Source: a virus. From it: 25,422 nt of DNA. A program made the translations under genes and the position numbers. The notes beneath the pieces were generated by a model, which worked only from the letters and a program-made list of their open reading frames with translations, made no database searches and was not told the DNA's origin. Below are positions 1 to 8,138 of this stretch, piece by piece (position 1 is the first letter of the stretch; every line of letters starts with the position of its first letter). The stretch is from positions 1 to 25,422 of the IMG/VR virus record IMGVR_UViG_3300021579_000036; one strand, written 5' to 3'.

Positions 1-1187
1 TGATCCATCGCCGATCGAATCGCGTCGCGCAACTGGCCGAGATAAACAGACTTTTCGTCACCACCCTTGAGCAGCTTCGAGAGTTGAGAGTCCAGAGATT
101 GATAAGCGGCCCCCGGGACCGTACCCATTGTTGGGTCCATCTTGGACACCAGTTCATCGATTGCATTCGTCACAGCCCGATTCGTGTCTTGGGTGGCGAA
201 TTTCGTCGCGCTATTGCTCACGTTGCCGACATCCGACAATAACGCTGGAGTGACATTCAGGTTGTTGCGAGCCGACAGGTCCTCGAACTGCTTACCGAGC
301 CGAGTGCGGGCGGCGTCATAAAGATCGCGAGTGACCTTTGGTGCATCCTCACCGAATGTTCGAGATACCGCCCGATTGAACGCGTCCTGCTGAGCTTGAC
401 GGGTTGCGGACGCACCAGTGAACGGCATATTTTCCACTGCGGACGCCAGCGTCTTCACAAACTTGCTGTCGGACAGCTGAGCCATGTTCACCGGAATACC
501 GAGCGACACAGCTTTTTGATATAGGGCTGCGACTTCAGGCGATACCTTGCCAGCCAGTGTAGATACGCCATTTTTGATGGCTGCACCGGTAACTTGCAAC
601 GCCTTCGGCACCACTTGACCGCCGACCACCGAAGCAATGCCCGAAATCGCAGCCCGCTTCGCCCGCTCCTCGGGCGTGCCGTATTCCAGTGCGGCAGGCA
701 CAGCACCGGACAAGGCAAGCTTGGCAGTTGTGCCCAGAGCAGTTGTACCCGAACCTATACCACCGGTCGCCACAAGCGAAGGCAGCGACTCACCAACGGC
801 AGTCGCAATAGGCCGTGCTTCCTGAAGGGGCTTATATAGCCGGTCCTTCTCATCAACGATACCTTTCAATACCTTCTTGGTGGACTCGTTATCGCCGGGG
901 GCGACACCGAGCCAAGCTTGGGTCAGCCCATCGAGAATTCGATCGAATGTCTTACCAGCGCCGATCATCAGAGTTTGGCCAAGGCCGGGGGTGTCTTCAG
1001 GCTTCAGCTTGGTGGCTGGCTGAACACCCAGGGTCGCACCAGTCAGATGCTGCAGTAGTTCAGCATCTGAGTACCCAGACGCACGGGCCTGAGCAGCATT
1101 GAATTTGTTCTGCTGCGCCAAATGGTCGACAATCTCGGCGTCAGAATACCCCGCTTTACGGGCTCCATCAAGGTCAAATCCGGCCAT
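1..1187 (-). CDS. DNA-ejection / internal virion protein, N-terminal 395 residues (partial)
   Basis: This frame is open from the ATG at 1187 to the left edge, so the C-terminus lies outside the window. An AAGGAG site sits 7 bases before the ATG. Residues 1-50 hold two copies of a GYSDAE[IL]xxHL motif (about 13-23 and 38-48), a short repeat I know from the N-termini of large phage ejection and polyvalent proteins. A Gly/Ala-rich, weakly hydrophobic stretch follows at about 140-215, then a helical Gln/Asp/Lys-rich region. It is the last of three consecutive genes in the place where P22-type phages encode the proteins (gp7, gp20, gp16) that leave the capsid with the DNA and form a path across the envelope. 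The role comes from position and composition; no enzymatic motif is visible in this part. A transglycosylase or other domain could lie in the missing C-terminus. Confidence 0.75.
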   Translation of the reverse strand, partial: MAGFDLDGARKAGYSDAEIVDHLAQQNKFNAAQARASGYSDAELLQHLTGATLGVQPATKLKPEDTPGLGQTLMIGAGKTFDRILDGLTQAWLGVAPGDNESTKKVLKGIVDEKDRLYKPLQEARPIATAVGESLPSLVATGGIGSGTTALGTTAKLALSGAVPAALEYGTPEERAKRAAISGIASVVGGQVVPKALQVTGAAIKNGVSTLAGKVSPEVAALYQKAVSLGIPVNMAQLSDSKFVKTLASAVENMPFTGASATRQAQQDAFNRAVSRTFGEDAPKVTRDLYDAARTRLGKQFEDLSARNNLNVTPALLSDVGNVSNSATKFATQDTNRAVTNAIDELVSKMDPTMGTVPGAAYQSLDSQLSKLLKGGDEKSVYLGQLRDAIRSAMD

Positions 1188-1196
1188 GATGACTCC

Positions 1197-2546
1197 TTAT
1201 TTTTGGAACGCACTAAGCGGAGGGCGGGTTTTCTGCGGAGCAGCAGCTGCAGGGGCTGCTCGACCTACCGGAGCCCCCGAATACGGGTCTGTGTTCAGGC
1301 TCTTGTATTTCTCTTGTAATTGTTCAAGAGTGTCAAGCGCCTTCAACCGAACCGAAGCCGGGACAGTGCGGTCCCCCACTTGCGCCGCCATCTGGCGGTA
1401 CATCAAAGTATCTTTGTCGGATTGCGGGCCTTCCATACGGGGCACATTCGACGTCATCCACCCACCGATCGTTTCAAGTTGGCCCGCAGCTTCCGCGCCG
1501 GGGGTAGCAGCCCCAACGAACCCGGCCCCCTTATCAATCATCGCCCCCAGACCGCTGCCTGTGGCATGGGGAATCAGTTCTCGTGCGGCGTCGATAGACG
1601 CTTTGAGTTTGCCTTGCATCTGGCCCGCCTTCCAAAGCGGGGAGTCCTTCTGTTGAACTTGTACATCGGGACCGGCCATGATCGGTGCCGAAGCGAGGTT
1701 CTGCTTATTGACCGCTACAAGGCCAGTGGGGGTTTGTTCGATATGAACGTTTTGTGTCTGGAAATTCAGGTCTTGACCACGCTGAGTAGTGGCGTTGTTC
1801 ATCCCCGTGGTCTGCAGTTGAGTCGCAGAAGACAGGCGGGCATCCGGCGTAGCCACCTTCTGCATCGCAGAACCCTGCTTGAACTGACCGGTCAGCGGAT
1901 CAACAGTTCCCATCACGATTGCGCCGCCATTATCCACCTTCTCGAACTTCGGCAGTAGCATTTCCATGCGCTTCGAAGCGTCCATCACTTCGAGGCCTTT
2001 TTGCATCAGAAAATCCCGAAGATCAGCCGGGTTCGAAGGCAGCGCTTGCACCATGGCTTGGCCGGTCTTGCCATCAACCAATCCTTGCTGGTTCAAGGAA
2101 ATAATCGTATTGATGACATCCTGGTGGGTGACATTCGGATTCTGGAGAAGCGAATTGATCGCGCCGCCTGTGACTTCAAGTTTTTGTTTGGCGACTTTAT
2201 ATTGTTCAGCTTGAGTTTGCGCCTTCTTGTAATCGATGTCGGTCTGGTCCTTGTCGGCATCGAGCATCGTCTTGCGATAGCCAGGGATCAGGTGGCCAAC
2301 ACCCGACGATGCCATATCATTCACGATACCGGCGTGATTCGGCGTACCATCTTGCTGAGTGTTCCGCTTGTAGATATCTGAAAGAGTCTGCTGCTCTTGT
2401 TGTCTACGGGCAGCGTCAGCCAGCTGAGCCTCTTGCATTTGACCTTGCAGAGCCAGATGCTTCAAAGTCATGGCCTTCGAAGCCATATCGACAGGATTAT
2501 CGAACTGCGGAGGACGAATTTGGAGGGGGATAGAAGTGTCAAGCAT
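1197..2546 (-). CDS. DNA-ejection (internal virion) protein
   Basis: This 449-aa protein starts at an ATG preceded by AAAGGAG. It is Gln/Ala-rich and mostly helical, with coiled-coil-like stretches at about 25-60 and 100-130. A segment at about 325-420 (HATGSGLGAMIDKGAGFVG, then an IGGWMTSNVPRMEGPQSD region) recurs in ejection or injection proteins of P22-like and related podoviruses. The tail is Pro/Ala-rich. Its stop is 9 bases from the next ATG, so the three ejection genes form one translational block. Family knowledge suggests packaging inside the capsid and release ahead of the DNA. I infer a gp20-like or gp16-like role but cannot say which. Confidence 0.75.
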   Translation of the reverse strand: MLDTSIPLQIRPPQFDNPVDMASKAMTLKHLALQGQMQEAQLADAARRQQEQQTLSDIYKRNTQQDGTPNHAGIVNDMASSGVGHLIPGYRKTMLDADKDQTDIDYKKAQTQAEQYKVAKQKLEVTGGAINSLLQNPNVTHQDVINTIISLNQQGLVDGKTGQAMVQALPSNPADLRDFLMQKGLEVMDASKRMEMLLPKFEKVDNGGAIVMGTVDPLTGQFKQGSAMQKVATPDARLSSATQLQTTGMNNATTQRGQDLNFQTQNVHIEQTPTGLVAVNKQNLASAPIMAGPDVQVQQKDSPLWKAGQMQGKLKASIDAARELIPHATGSGLGAMIDKGAGFVGAATPGAEAAGQLETIGGWMTSNVPRMEGPQSDKDTLMYRQMAAQVGDRTVPASVRLKALDTLEQLQEKYKSLNTDPYSGAPVGRAAPAAAAPQKTRPPLSAFQK

Positions 2547-2558
2547 TCGAATTCTCCT

Positions 2559-3305
2559 TTACCCCAGGTTACCGTACATTTCGGAAGCGGAATCGCCCCC
2601 CGCCCATGGCGTCGACGAGCCACCACCAAAAGAACCGCTGCCCGATGTCGCGGGTTTCATATTGTTGAGGTATTGCTGCTGCATATACCAATTGCCTAGA
2701 GACTGGACACCGTTGTTCACAGCGTTGGCCATGCCGACATAACCAGATGCGCGCGCATTGCCGACCTGCATCTGGTTGTTGCCAATGTACTGGGCGTTCT
2801 GGGTACCCATGTTCGCGACATCGCGAGTAGCAGTTTGGCCTAGCCCCGCAATAGAGGACAAGCGGTTGAATCGATTCGTTTGGTCGTTGTTGAACCGATT
2901 GTAAGCGTTACTGTATTCGTTCGACGCAAAGCCTTGGCCGTACCGGGTCAAAGCCTTGAGTGTGCCGCCGTTCAAAAGCCCACCACGAGCAGCAGCCCCC
3001 GCTTCAACTCCCCTCTGGCCTTCATCAAGCCGGAACTGATACCCCGGGTCTTTGGTGAAGTCGTCAAGAGTGAAGTTATGCGTGAACTCGCTCCCCGCTG
3101 CTGTGCCTCGACTCAAGTCCCCCAGAGCAGCAACCCCGGCGTCATGCCAAGGCATAGCGTCTTGACGATTCTGTTGAAACTGTGCGTTTGAAGTGGCAGA
3201 CGCCTGATTCGCCGCGTTTTCTTGGGCGTCTGCTGCTTTGCCCGCCGCCATATTCGAGGCAACGCCACCAATAACCGCTCCGCCAATAACCGCTGCTGCG
3301 ACCAT
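2559..3305 (-). CDS. DNA transfer protein, P22 gp7-like ejection protein
   Basis: The protein is 248 aa. The start at 3305 is chosen over one six codons upstream because a GGAG lies 8 bases before it and the upstream gene ends at 3308. Residues 2-25 are a hydrophobic, glycine-zipper-like segment (AVIGGAVIGGVAS), as expected of a small ejection protein that must enter a membrane. The middle carries DPGYQFRLDEG, an AARGGLLNGGTLKALTRYGQ-type stretch and NEYSNAYNRFNNDQTNRFNRL. This is the conserved core of phage DNA transfer proteins that belong with P22 gp7. The C-terminus is Gly/Ser-rich and disordered. It is placed first of the three ejection genes, and the call rests on motif and neighbourhood together. 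Confidence 0.82.
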   Translation of the reverse strand: MVAAAVIGGAVIGGVASNMAAGKAADAQENAANQASATSNAQFQQNRQDAMPWHDAGVAALGDLSRGTAAGSEFTHNFTLDDFTKDPGYQFRLDEGQRGVEAGAAARGGLLNGGTLKALTRYGQGFASNEYSNAYNRFNNDQTNRFNRLSSIAGLGQTATRDVANMGTQNAQYIGNNQMQVGNARASGYVGMANAVNNGVQSLGNWYMQQQYLNNMKPATSGSGSFGGGSSTPWAGGDSASEMYGNLG

Positions 3306-3307
3306 GT

Positions 3308-3766
3308 TTATTCTCCAATCCACTTGGAATAATATATCTCAACTCGCTCGAAATCTAAGAATTCGAACAGAGCACTCGCATCGGCTTTGACTTTGCTACC
3401 GACGAACCAGCGCTGGACGCCGCGTCTTTTCAACTCTTTTTCAACCGCCCGGAACAGACGAACACCGGGAAGTCCTTGTGCCCGCTTATCTGGATGGATA
3501 TAAAATATATCCATCGTGCAAGTCAAGCAGTCCTTGTAATGCAGGCCGGGGGCGACAAATCCAATGAAATATCCTACCGGGGCACCCAGTTCACGCATCG
3601 TCATAAACAACAACTCGCCTCGGGCTTCGCGAGCTTTATAGATGTCGTACTGAGGGTTCAACGGGACTTTGTCCTGATTCAACGCCAATTCCGCCCAATG
3701 AAGGGGGAACAGAGGACGGAATTCCTCTAGCCTCTCGGTGAAGGATTCGATTTGACAAGTCAGCAT
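3308..3766 (-). CDS. GNAT-family N-acetyltransferase (phage structural-region type)
   Basis: This 152-aa protein has a GNAT fold signature: beta strands with VGYFIGFVAPGLHYKDCLTCTM at about 64-85, then a YIHPDKRAQGLPGVRLF segment at 89-105. That segment matches motif A (R/Q-x-x-G-x-G/A), which binds the acetyl-CoA pyrophosphate, followed by an amphipathic helix. The ATG overlaps the end of the oxygenase gene by seven bases, so the two are translationally coupled. Phage GNATs of this type are common beside ejection and tail genes. The substrate is unknown; a virion protein, host protein or small molecule are all possible. The odd feature is its pairing with a 2-oxoglutarate oxygenase. Confidence 0.8.
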   Translation of the reverse strand: MLTCQIESFTERLEEFRPLFPLHWAELALNQDKVPLNPQYDIYKAREARGELLFMTMRELGAPVGYFIGFVAPGLHYKDCLTCTMDIFYIHPDKRAQGLPGVRLFRAVEKELKRRGVQRWFVGSKVKADASALFEFLDFERVEIYYSKWIGE

Positions 3767-4344
3767 GGCTTGCTCGTCCGGATGTCAACGATCATATGAA
3801 TCCGCTCCGTGTCACTGTTGTTAAGCACTTCATGCTCGACACGATTATCGAACCACCAGATGTCGCCAGTCCTCATGTGGACCCACTCTTCCCCTGCCCG
3901 AAAATTGGAACCAGGGGCCGACTGCAGCACGATATGAAAACGATCCCAGTATTCGGCATGAACGGGGGTATCGGCGTGAGGGAAGATTCGGCCTCCCGGA
4001 TTCAACTTATTAATCATGACCCGGCCAAGGCGTTCGCCCTGGACCGCAGCCATCAGATTGAATACAAGAACCCGTGCTTCTGGCAGGTCCTTAAACACAG
4101 GCTGATCGTGATTCTCATGTTGATCAAAATTAGCAACATGATTTTTCAACGCTTCTTCGGTCGCGTGGACACTTCGGTCAGGGAATCGAAGAATGATCGA
4201 TTCAGTATCTCCAAAGGGGCCTTGGGGATAATCCCGGAGATACGTGTCCTCTTTCCAGATACTGTGCGATTTTTCAAGTCGATGAATGGCCAGCACCAGC
4301 GGGAGAACAGACGCGTTTGTCGCAATTTGAAGGAAATTTTTCAT
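3760..4344 (-). CDS. Aspartyl/asparaginyl beta-hydroxylase-like 2-oxoglutarate/Fe(II) oxygenase
   Basis: This 194-aa protein carries the double-stranded beta-helix iron site of the Asp/Asn beta-hydroxylase family. His123-x-Asp125 lies in GGRIFPHADTPVH, the distal His171 lies in WWFDNRVEHEVLN, and a basic residue (Arg181, or the nearby His183) follows in TERIHMIVDI where the 2-oxoglutarate carboxylate is expected to bind. All iron ligands are present, so it is predicted to be active. Known relatives hydroxylate Asp or Asn side chains of proteins, or small molecules. It has its own GGAAG ribosome site and a promoter-like sequence just upstream (4355-4384), unlike most genes of this block. It overlaps the acetyltransferase gene. 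The substrate is unknown; modification of a virion protein is an inference from position. Confidence 0.82.
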   Translation of the reverse strand: MKNFLQIATNASVLPLVLAIHRLEKSHSIWKEDTYLRDYPQGPFGDTESIILRFPDRSVHATEEALKNHVANFDQHENHDQPVFKDLPEARVLVFNLMAAVQGERLGRVMINKLNPGGRIFPHADTPVHAEYWDRFHIVLQSAPGSNFRAGEEWVHMRTGDIWWFDNRVEHEVLNNSDTERIHMIVDIRTSKPC

Positions 4345-4354
4345 GATACTTCCG

Positions 4355-4384
4355 ATTCTACCACACCTGTGCCATGGAACGCAA
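4355..4384 (-). promoter_or_regulatory. Sigma70-like promoter before the oxygenase/GNAT/ejection genes
   Basis: Read on the minus strand there is TTGCGT (4379-4384), an 18-base spacer and TAGAAT (4355-4360). The -10 matches 5 of 6 consensus bases and the -35 is weaker. The predicted start of transcription falls about 5 bases before the oxygenase ATG, so the leader would be very short and may omit part of the GGAAG site. It could supply an extra late promoter for the downstream genes. Confidence 0.45.
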
Positions 4385-4411
4385 TCCCTGGAACCCGTTC
4401 ATTCAGCACTT

Positions 4412-4763
4412 CTACACAGCCCTGAATGAAATTCCGCCGAGACTGAAATACAGATTTCCACCGCTCACGTAAGTTACATCGCTGTTTGGCAATACATCCG
4501 CTCGACCAATCCCTGTGTCCGTGATCACCGGGAAAATTTCATTACCAGCGGGCCTGAATCCGACAGGCAAATTGAAAATAGGGAGCCCCACTCCAGCCCC
4601 GCTTTTAACAAGACCTCGAATCATAACAATACCATTAACATCCTTTTCGTATGTCGGTGCCGTGAAAGGGGCACCGACATACGAGCCATCCATTCAACAA
4701 TGCTGACGGCGTGAGAAAAGGTGAAGGCGGTTGAATGGTCTGATATTCACCAGCGTGGGGCAT
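4412..4763 (-). CDS. Tail-fibre tip (knob) protein, reading frame broken by one base
   Basis: Two overlapping frames appear to encode one protein. Frame A starts at ATG 4763, four bases after the previous stop, and gives 42 aa (MPHAGEYQTIQPPSPF then LTPSALLNGW) before TAA at 4635-4637. Frame B (4693 to 4412) continues with YVGAPFTAPTYEKDVNGIV, a GLVKSGAGVGLP segment and a C-terminal FRPAGNEIFPV / LGGISFRA. Phage tail-fibre C-terminal domains typically read ALLNGW-x-NYG-x-P-(F/Y)...Y-KD-x-x-GIV-x-x-RGLVKSG, which joins the end of A to the start of B. Frame B alone has no good ribosome site before 4693. The switch is +1 (one base skipped) and falls at the start of a 15-bp perfect inverted repeat (4647-4684). 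It could be a real mutation, a sequencing indel or programmed frameshifting. Confidence 0.6.
4647..4684. repeat. 15-bp perfect inverted repeat inside the tail-tip gene
   Basis: TCGTATGTCGGTGCC (4647-4661) is repeated as its exact reverse complement at 4670-4684, with an 8-base loop. In the minus-strand mRNA this forms a stable 15-bp hairpin. It lies exactly where the coding frame changes. Neither side has a T-run in the right place, so it is not an intrinsic terminator. Confidence 0.9.
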
Positions 4764-4767
4764 GATT

Positions 4768-5106
4768 TTAGCTCACTTCCCGACCACTGGCGCGGATGGT
4801 AATGGCAGCAGCAGTACCAGCCAAAGTACTGATAAAGTCGCCAGGGTTCAACACATGGCCCACAACTTCGGGGAAAGTATACGTTTCACCGGGCTGGATA
4901 GTCTTGGCGCTGACGATAGTGTTCGTGACACCAGCAGCGCCTGCATTGGGGGCCAGATTCACTGTCAGGGTCGCTGGAAGAGCGGTGGTGTTTGTGCCAG
5001 TGAACTTGTCAATAATGGTCCGAGTTCCCGTAGGTGCAGTATACTGCGTGGTCTGAGCATTTTGGGCCTGGAGGGGGTTGAAAAGAGCTTTTGCTGTGAC
5101 AGCCAT
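4768..5106 (-). CDS. Conserved phage structural-region protein, beta-rich
   Basis: This 112-aa protein has a clear AAGGA ribosome site. The pattern MAVTAKALF, YTAPTGTRTIIDKFTGTNTT, then SAKTIQPGETYTFPEV and GHVLNPGDFISTLAGTA, ending ITIRASGRE, is one I know from small phage proteins encoded among tail genes. It is entirely beta-strand and Thr/Ala-rich with no cysteine, as in virion surface or adaptor domains. It sits between the 116-aa gene and the tail tip. I infer a tail or head-decoration role; the exact function is unknown. Confidence 0.7.
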   Translation of the reverse strand: MAVTAKALFNPLQAQNAQTTQYTAPTGTRTIIDKFTGTNTTALPATLTVNLAPNAGAAGVTNTIVSAKTIQPGETYTFPEVVGHVLNPGDFISTLAGTAAAITIRASGREVS

Positions 5107-5118
5107 GATATGTGTCCT

Positions 5119-5469
5119 TTAGATCATTGTACCTTGTTTGATAGAATCGACCTCTTTAGTCAACTCCGCGATAGAATCACGCTGGGCAGCCACTTCTGCC
5201 GCCAATCTTTCAACCGCTTCGATCAGGATTTGCACGGGCTGTTGCTGAAGAGCTTGTTCCACTGAGAACAACGCCGCATTTGTTTCACTCGTACCAGCAT
5301 CTTCGAACAGACTGGCTTCGACCCCCGGGATTCCGGAACCGATAGCCCCGCCCACACGCTCATACACCTGCTGGAAAAATAGTAGCCAGGGGCGCGTAAA
5401 GGTCTCAAAGCCTCTGTCATCCGTTTGGGTCGCGGGCTGACGTTCAGCGGGAAATTTAATTGCGCTCAT
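5119..5469 (-). CDS. Hypothetical tail-region protein with C-terminal coiled coil
   Basis: This 116-aa protein starts with an ATGA overlap on the stop of the gp10-like gene, so the two are translationally coupled. The N-terminal half (RPWLLFFQQVYERVGG at about 27-42) resembles a short motif seen in small podovirus tail-region proteins. Residues 68-112 form a heptad-like Glu/Leu/Ala coiled coil. The position, directly after the DNA stabilisation protein, is where P22 encodes its tail needle gp26. A trimeric coiled-coil plug function is possible, but the protein is only half the length of gp26, so I leave the function open. Confidence 0.65.
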   Translation of the reverse strand: MSAIKFPAERQPATQTDDRGFETFTRPWLLFFQQVYERVGGAIGSGIPGVEASLFEDAGTSETNAALFSVEQALQQQPVQILIEAVERLAAEVAAQRDSIAELTKEVDSIKQGTMI

Positions 5470-6893
5470 GAATTCCCCACAGTAACATCGATGTTGGCAT
5501 CAATCAAAACCCGTTTTACCGGGTCAGTGATCGTGACCCGAAACACTCTGGACCTCGACTTTCCGAGCCTGCGGAAATTGACACGAGCCAATCTTTCACC
5601 CAACCTTCCAAGGCTAGCTCGAATTTCATTACTCCATGTATTACCGCCATCGTTGCTCCAATCGAGCATGACTTCGGGGGCCGATCCTGATCCACTGACA
5701 TTACCAACCCCTACTTCCATATCGATCCAAAGTTTATGGAAGAACACCCACACATTACCGTTCGCGATGTAGGGGGTCTGACGAATTGCAGGAATTAGGT
5801 CACCATTATCTGTGTACGTGTCCAGGTCAAGAACATACACATTGCCGTTTTCCCAATCACCCACCAGATTTTCGCCCGCAAATGCCATTTGGCAGTTGGA
5901 ACGATGCCGATTGAGTGACGCCGACACCGGGTTACGCCAAGCACGTTCATGCCATTCATCCGTAGACACGTCATAAACCCAGGTCGCATTCGCGGTTGGA
6001 AAATTCAATACATAGAAACTATGACCTTCTTGCTGGTAGGCATATCCTATAGCATCGCTAATGGTGGTATACTGGTTGATCGCATATTCTACAGCGTGAG
6101 TGCTCACACGCTGTGGTTGATACCCCTGTGCTCGTTGCACCATTCCTTGCCCACGTTCGTCTGCCGTGAGCCAAAACACTGTATTGTCTAGCTTGGCAGG
6201 GCTGAATTTCGCAGCACAGCCCTGTTCGATAAACGCGCCTTGAATTCGCTCGAAAGGAAAATCCGGGTTTCCACTGTTGAAGAAAACTTCTGTGCTAGTT
6301 TCCCCGAACAACCAAATCTCTCTGTGGTCAACCAACAGGGACAAAAGAAGATCGGGAGCCCCTTCGGCCGTTGCGAAATCTAAGCTATCGATGTCAGTGC
6401 CGTAAATCTGGGTGATTTGAAACTGACCTGTGCCGGTTTTATTAAATGCAAAATACCCATCAATAAACGCAACCGTATCAGCGCCTGTGAAATCTGAATC
6501 TGTGATTTGAGCCAATACACTAGTTGCCGGGGTGAAATAGTACCCGTTCGGCCCGGTGACAATCATGATAACTGTGCCATTACTGGCCATGCTCACCGGG
6601 GTGGTAAAGTCATCGACCAGCCCCACCAGTGTGGATACACCAGCGGCAGTAACTGTATACAGTTTGCTGCCGGAAACAACCAAAGCAAGATTCGCATTGA
6701 ATCGAATCATTCCCCGAATATTTCCCCCGACGAAATTCTTCCAAAGTCGTAGTCCAGGTGTACCGTATAACGCTGCTACATTTTTGCTTGTCCCAGACTT
6801 ACTAAGTTCTGGATATAGATTCACCGTGCGCTGCGCGTCAAAGAACTTCGACCGAGTGCGATAACTGCCGCCAATGAATCCTGGGAATTTCAT
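5466..6893 (-). CDS. P22 gp10-like packaged DNA stabilisation protein
   Basis: The protein is 475 aa, against about 472 for P22 gp10. I chose the ATG at 6893 (MKFPGFIGGSYRTRSKF) over a TTG seven codons upstream because GAGGG precedes it and it lies just after the previous stop. The opening with SYRTRSKFFDAQRTVNLYPE and YGTPGLRLW is the hallmark of this family. The rest is a long series of beta strands. In P22, gp10 assembles below gp4 and closes the portal channel after packaging, before the needle is added. The order gp4-like, gp10-like here is as in P22. The beta-rich body ends with SRVFRVTITDPVKRVLIDA, typical of the family. Confidence 0.9.
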   Translation of the reverse strand: MKFPGFIGGSYRTRSKFFDAQRTVNLYPELSKSGTSKNVAALYGTPGLRLWKNFVGGNIRGMIRFNANLALVVSGSKLYTVTAAGVSTLVGLVDDFTTPVSMASNGTVIMIVTGPNGYYFTPATSVLAQITDSDFTGADTVAFIDGYFAFNKTGTGQFQITQIYGTDIDSLDFATAEGAPDLLLSLLVDHREIWLFGETSTEVFFNSGNPDFPFERIQGAFIEQGCAAKFSPAKLDNTVFWLTADERGQGMVQRAQGYQPQRVSTHAVEYAINQYTTISDAIGYAYQQEGHSFYVLNFPTANATWVYDVSTDEWHERAWRNPVSASLNRHRSNCQMAFAGENLVGDWENGNVYVLDLDTYTDNGDLIPAIRQTPYIANGNVWVFFHKLWIDMEVGVGNVSGSGSAPEVMLDWSNDGGNTWSNEIRASLGRLGERLARVNFRRLGKSRSRVFRVTITDPVKRVLIDANIDVTVGNS

Positions 6894-6895
6894 GA

Positions 6896-7600
6896 TTAAT
6901 ACCCTCGCTGCCAAATAGCCGGGCCATCATCAGTCAACACACTATCAAACGTCATGACCGGGGGAGTCATATTCGCGTTCTTGATGTTGCCCTTGCTGTC
7001 CCGCGCAATGGTGGCTACATCGACTGCAGGAACCATGCCATATTCAGCAGCTAGATGAACCGCTAGGGAGTAACGCAATGCTTTCGCATATCCCGGAGGA
7101 TAGACCAGTGAAGTGGCGAGATTCGGAATTTGTGTCAGGATACGACCACACGACAGAGTTATCGGAATCACATTCGAAGGCACAGGCCAGAGTGTCAAAA
7201 ACCCAAGCGGATTCTCGTTCACATACAGCATTTGCTCGATGATGGGCTGTTGCTGTGATTTCAGAGCGATTCGGTTGTAGGCCAACTGATCGACTACTTC
7301 GATCTGGAAGTCGACCCCGCCGAAAGTGCAGTAACCGCCGAACACATTCACAGGCCGGTCGGTATTGAAATTGCCCCCCGGCCCCACTGTATACAGCTTC
7401 TGGCCAGGGACGGTATTGAAAGTCTGGTTGGAGGAACCCCAAACTGCAAGCCCCTCCAGCGACCACCCCTCAAGTACATCGTTCAAAGTGTTCAGGGCGT
7501 CGTTTGCTTCGTCAGCAGTCGGAGTCTCACCAGTCGCAATCGCGCCGATGAGCCGCATGGCCCCCTTAATTAGGTCCAGCGCAGTGGTCGGGCTTGGCAT
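6896..7600 (-). CDS. P22 gp4-like tail accessory factor
   Basis: This 234-aa protein has AAGGAG 8 bases before the ATG. The N-terminus (ALDLIKGAMRLIGAIATGE, then EANDALNTLNDVLEGWSLEG at about 29-48) is the helical portal-binding part of the P22 tail accessory factor family. Later come YTVGPGGNFNTDRP and YPPGYAKALRYSLAVHLAAEYG. In P22, gp4 docks on the portal ring after packaging and is the first tail part. It is longer than P22 gp4 (166 aa), as in many phage relatives. The downstream gp10-like gene follows after two bases. Confidence 0.88.
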   Translation of the reverse strand: MPSPTTALDLIKGAMRLIGAIATGETPTADEANDALNTLNDVLEGWSLEGLAVWGSSNQTFNTVPGQKLYTVGPGGNFNTDRPVNVFGGYCTFGGVDFQIEVVDQLAYNRIALKSQQQPIIEQMLYVNENPLGFLTLWPVPSNVIPITLSCGRILTQIPNLATSLVYPPGYAKALRYSLAVHLAAEYGMVPAVDVATIARDSKGNIKNANMTPPVMTFDSVLTDDGPAIWQRGY

Positions 7601-7623
7601 AGTGAGACTCCTTATACTTCAGA

Positions 7624-8088
7624 TTACTTCTTGGAACCGGCCTTGGAGACAGCCGAGGCCAGCTCCTCGGAAGTATCCGAGAGAGCACCCGCTACCTGAG
7701 CCGCTGCATCAGTGGTCGAGCCCGACGCGGGGGCGACGGCTGCGGCAGCCGAGGCACTCGGAGCGGCCCCGATGCCAGCGATGCGGGCCTCGACCTGAGC
7801 CATGAAAGCAGCCTTTTGGGCTTCGAACAGGTCACGTTCAGCTTGCAAAGTAGCCAGAGCAGCCGAAACATCTTCGATGGTCTTGGCTTCGGTCTTCGGA
7901 ACTTCGGAACCCGGCAGGGGCTTCGGGGACCAATCACGAGCCTTCAATTCATCTTCCTCTTCTTGGGAGTGAACCAGGATTTGGCCGATGTTCGGGTTCG
8001 GCTGGAACCAGCGGGGGAACTGGCTCTTCGGTTGAAACACTTGTGCGAATGCAGCCGCAACGTCAACAGGCATGTTTTGATTCGACAT
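7624..8088 (-). CDS. Hypothetical head-region protein, Ala/Glu-rich
   Basis: This 154-aa protein has a GGAG ribosome site and lies between the 130-aa virion-type protein and the gp4-like gene. Residues 23-57 (FPRWFQPNPNIG, then VHSQEEEDELKARDWSP) match a short pattern widespread in phage head-region proteins, where an aromatic/Pro segment is followed by SxEEExxLxxxW. A helical, coiled-coil-like part follows at about 67-105 and then a low-complexity Ala/Ser tail. No catalytic motif is visible. A minor capsid or head-completion role is an inference from position only. Confidence 0.65.
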   Translation of the reverse strand: MSNQNMPVDVAAAFAQVFQPKSQFPRWFQPNPNIGQILVHSQEEEDELKARDWSPKPLPGSEVPKTEAKTIEDVSAALATLQAERDLFEAQKAAFMAQVEARIAGIGAAPSASAAAAVAPASGSTTDAAAQVAGALSDTSEELASAVSKAGSKK

Positions 8089-8114
8089 GAAAATCTCCAG
8101 AATTGTTTGCGAAA

Positions 8115-8132
8115 GAGCCCCCGAAGGGGCTC
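8115..8132 (-). terminator. Rho-independent terminator after the 130-aa virion gene
   Basis: On the minus strand, GAGCCCC, a TTCG tetraloop and GGGGCTC form a 7-bp stem with the very stable C(UUCG)G loop, followed by TTTC. It lies 7 bases past the stop of the 8139-8531 gene. The T-run is short, so it may only partly terminate. Confidence 0.75.
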
Positions 8133-8138
8133 ACCTGA

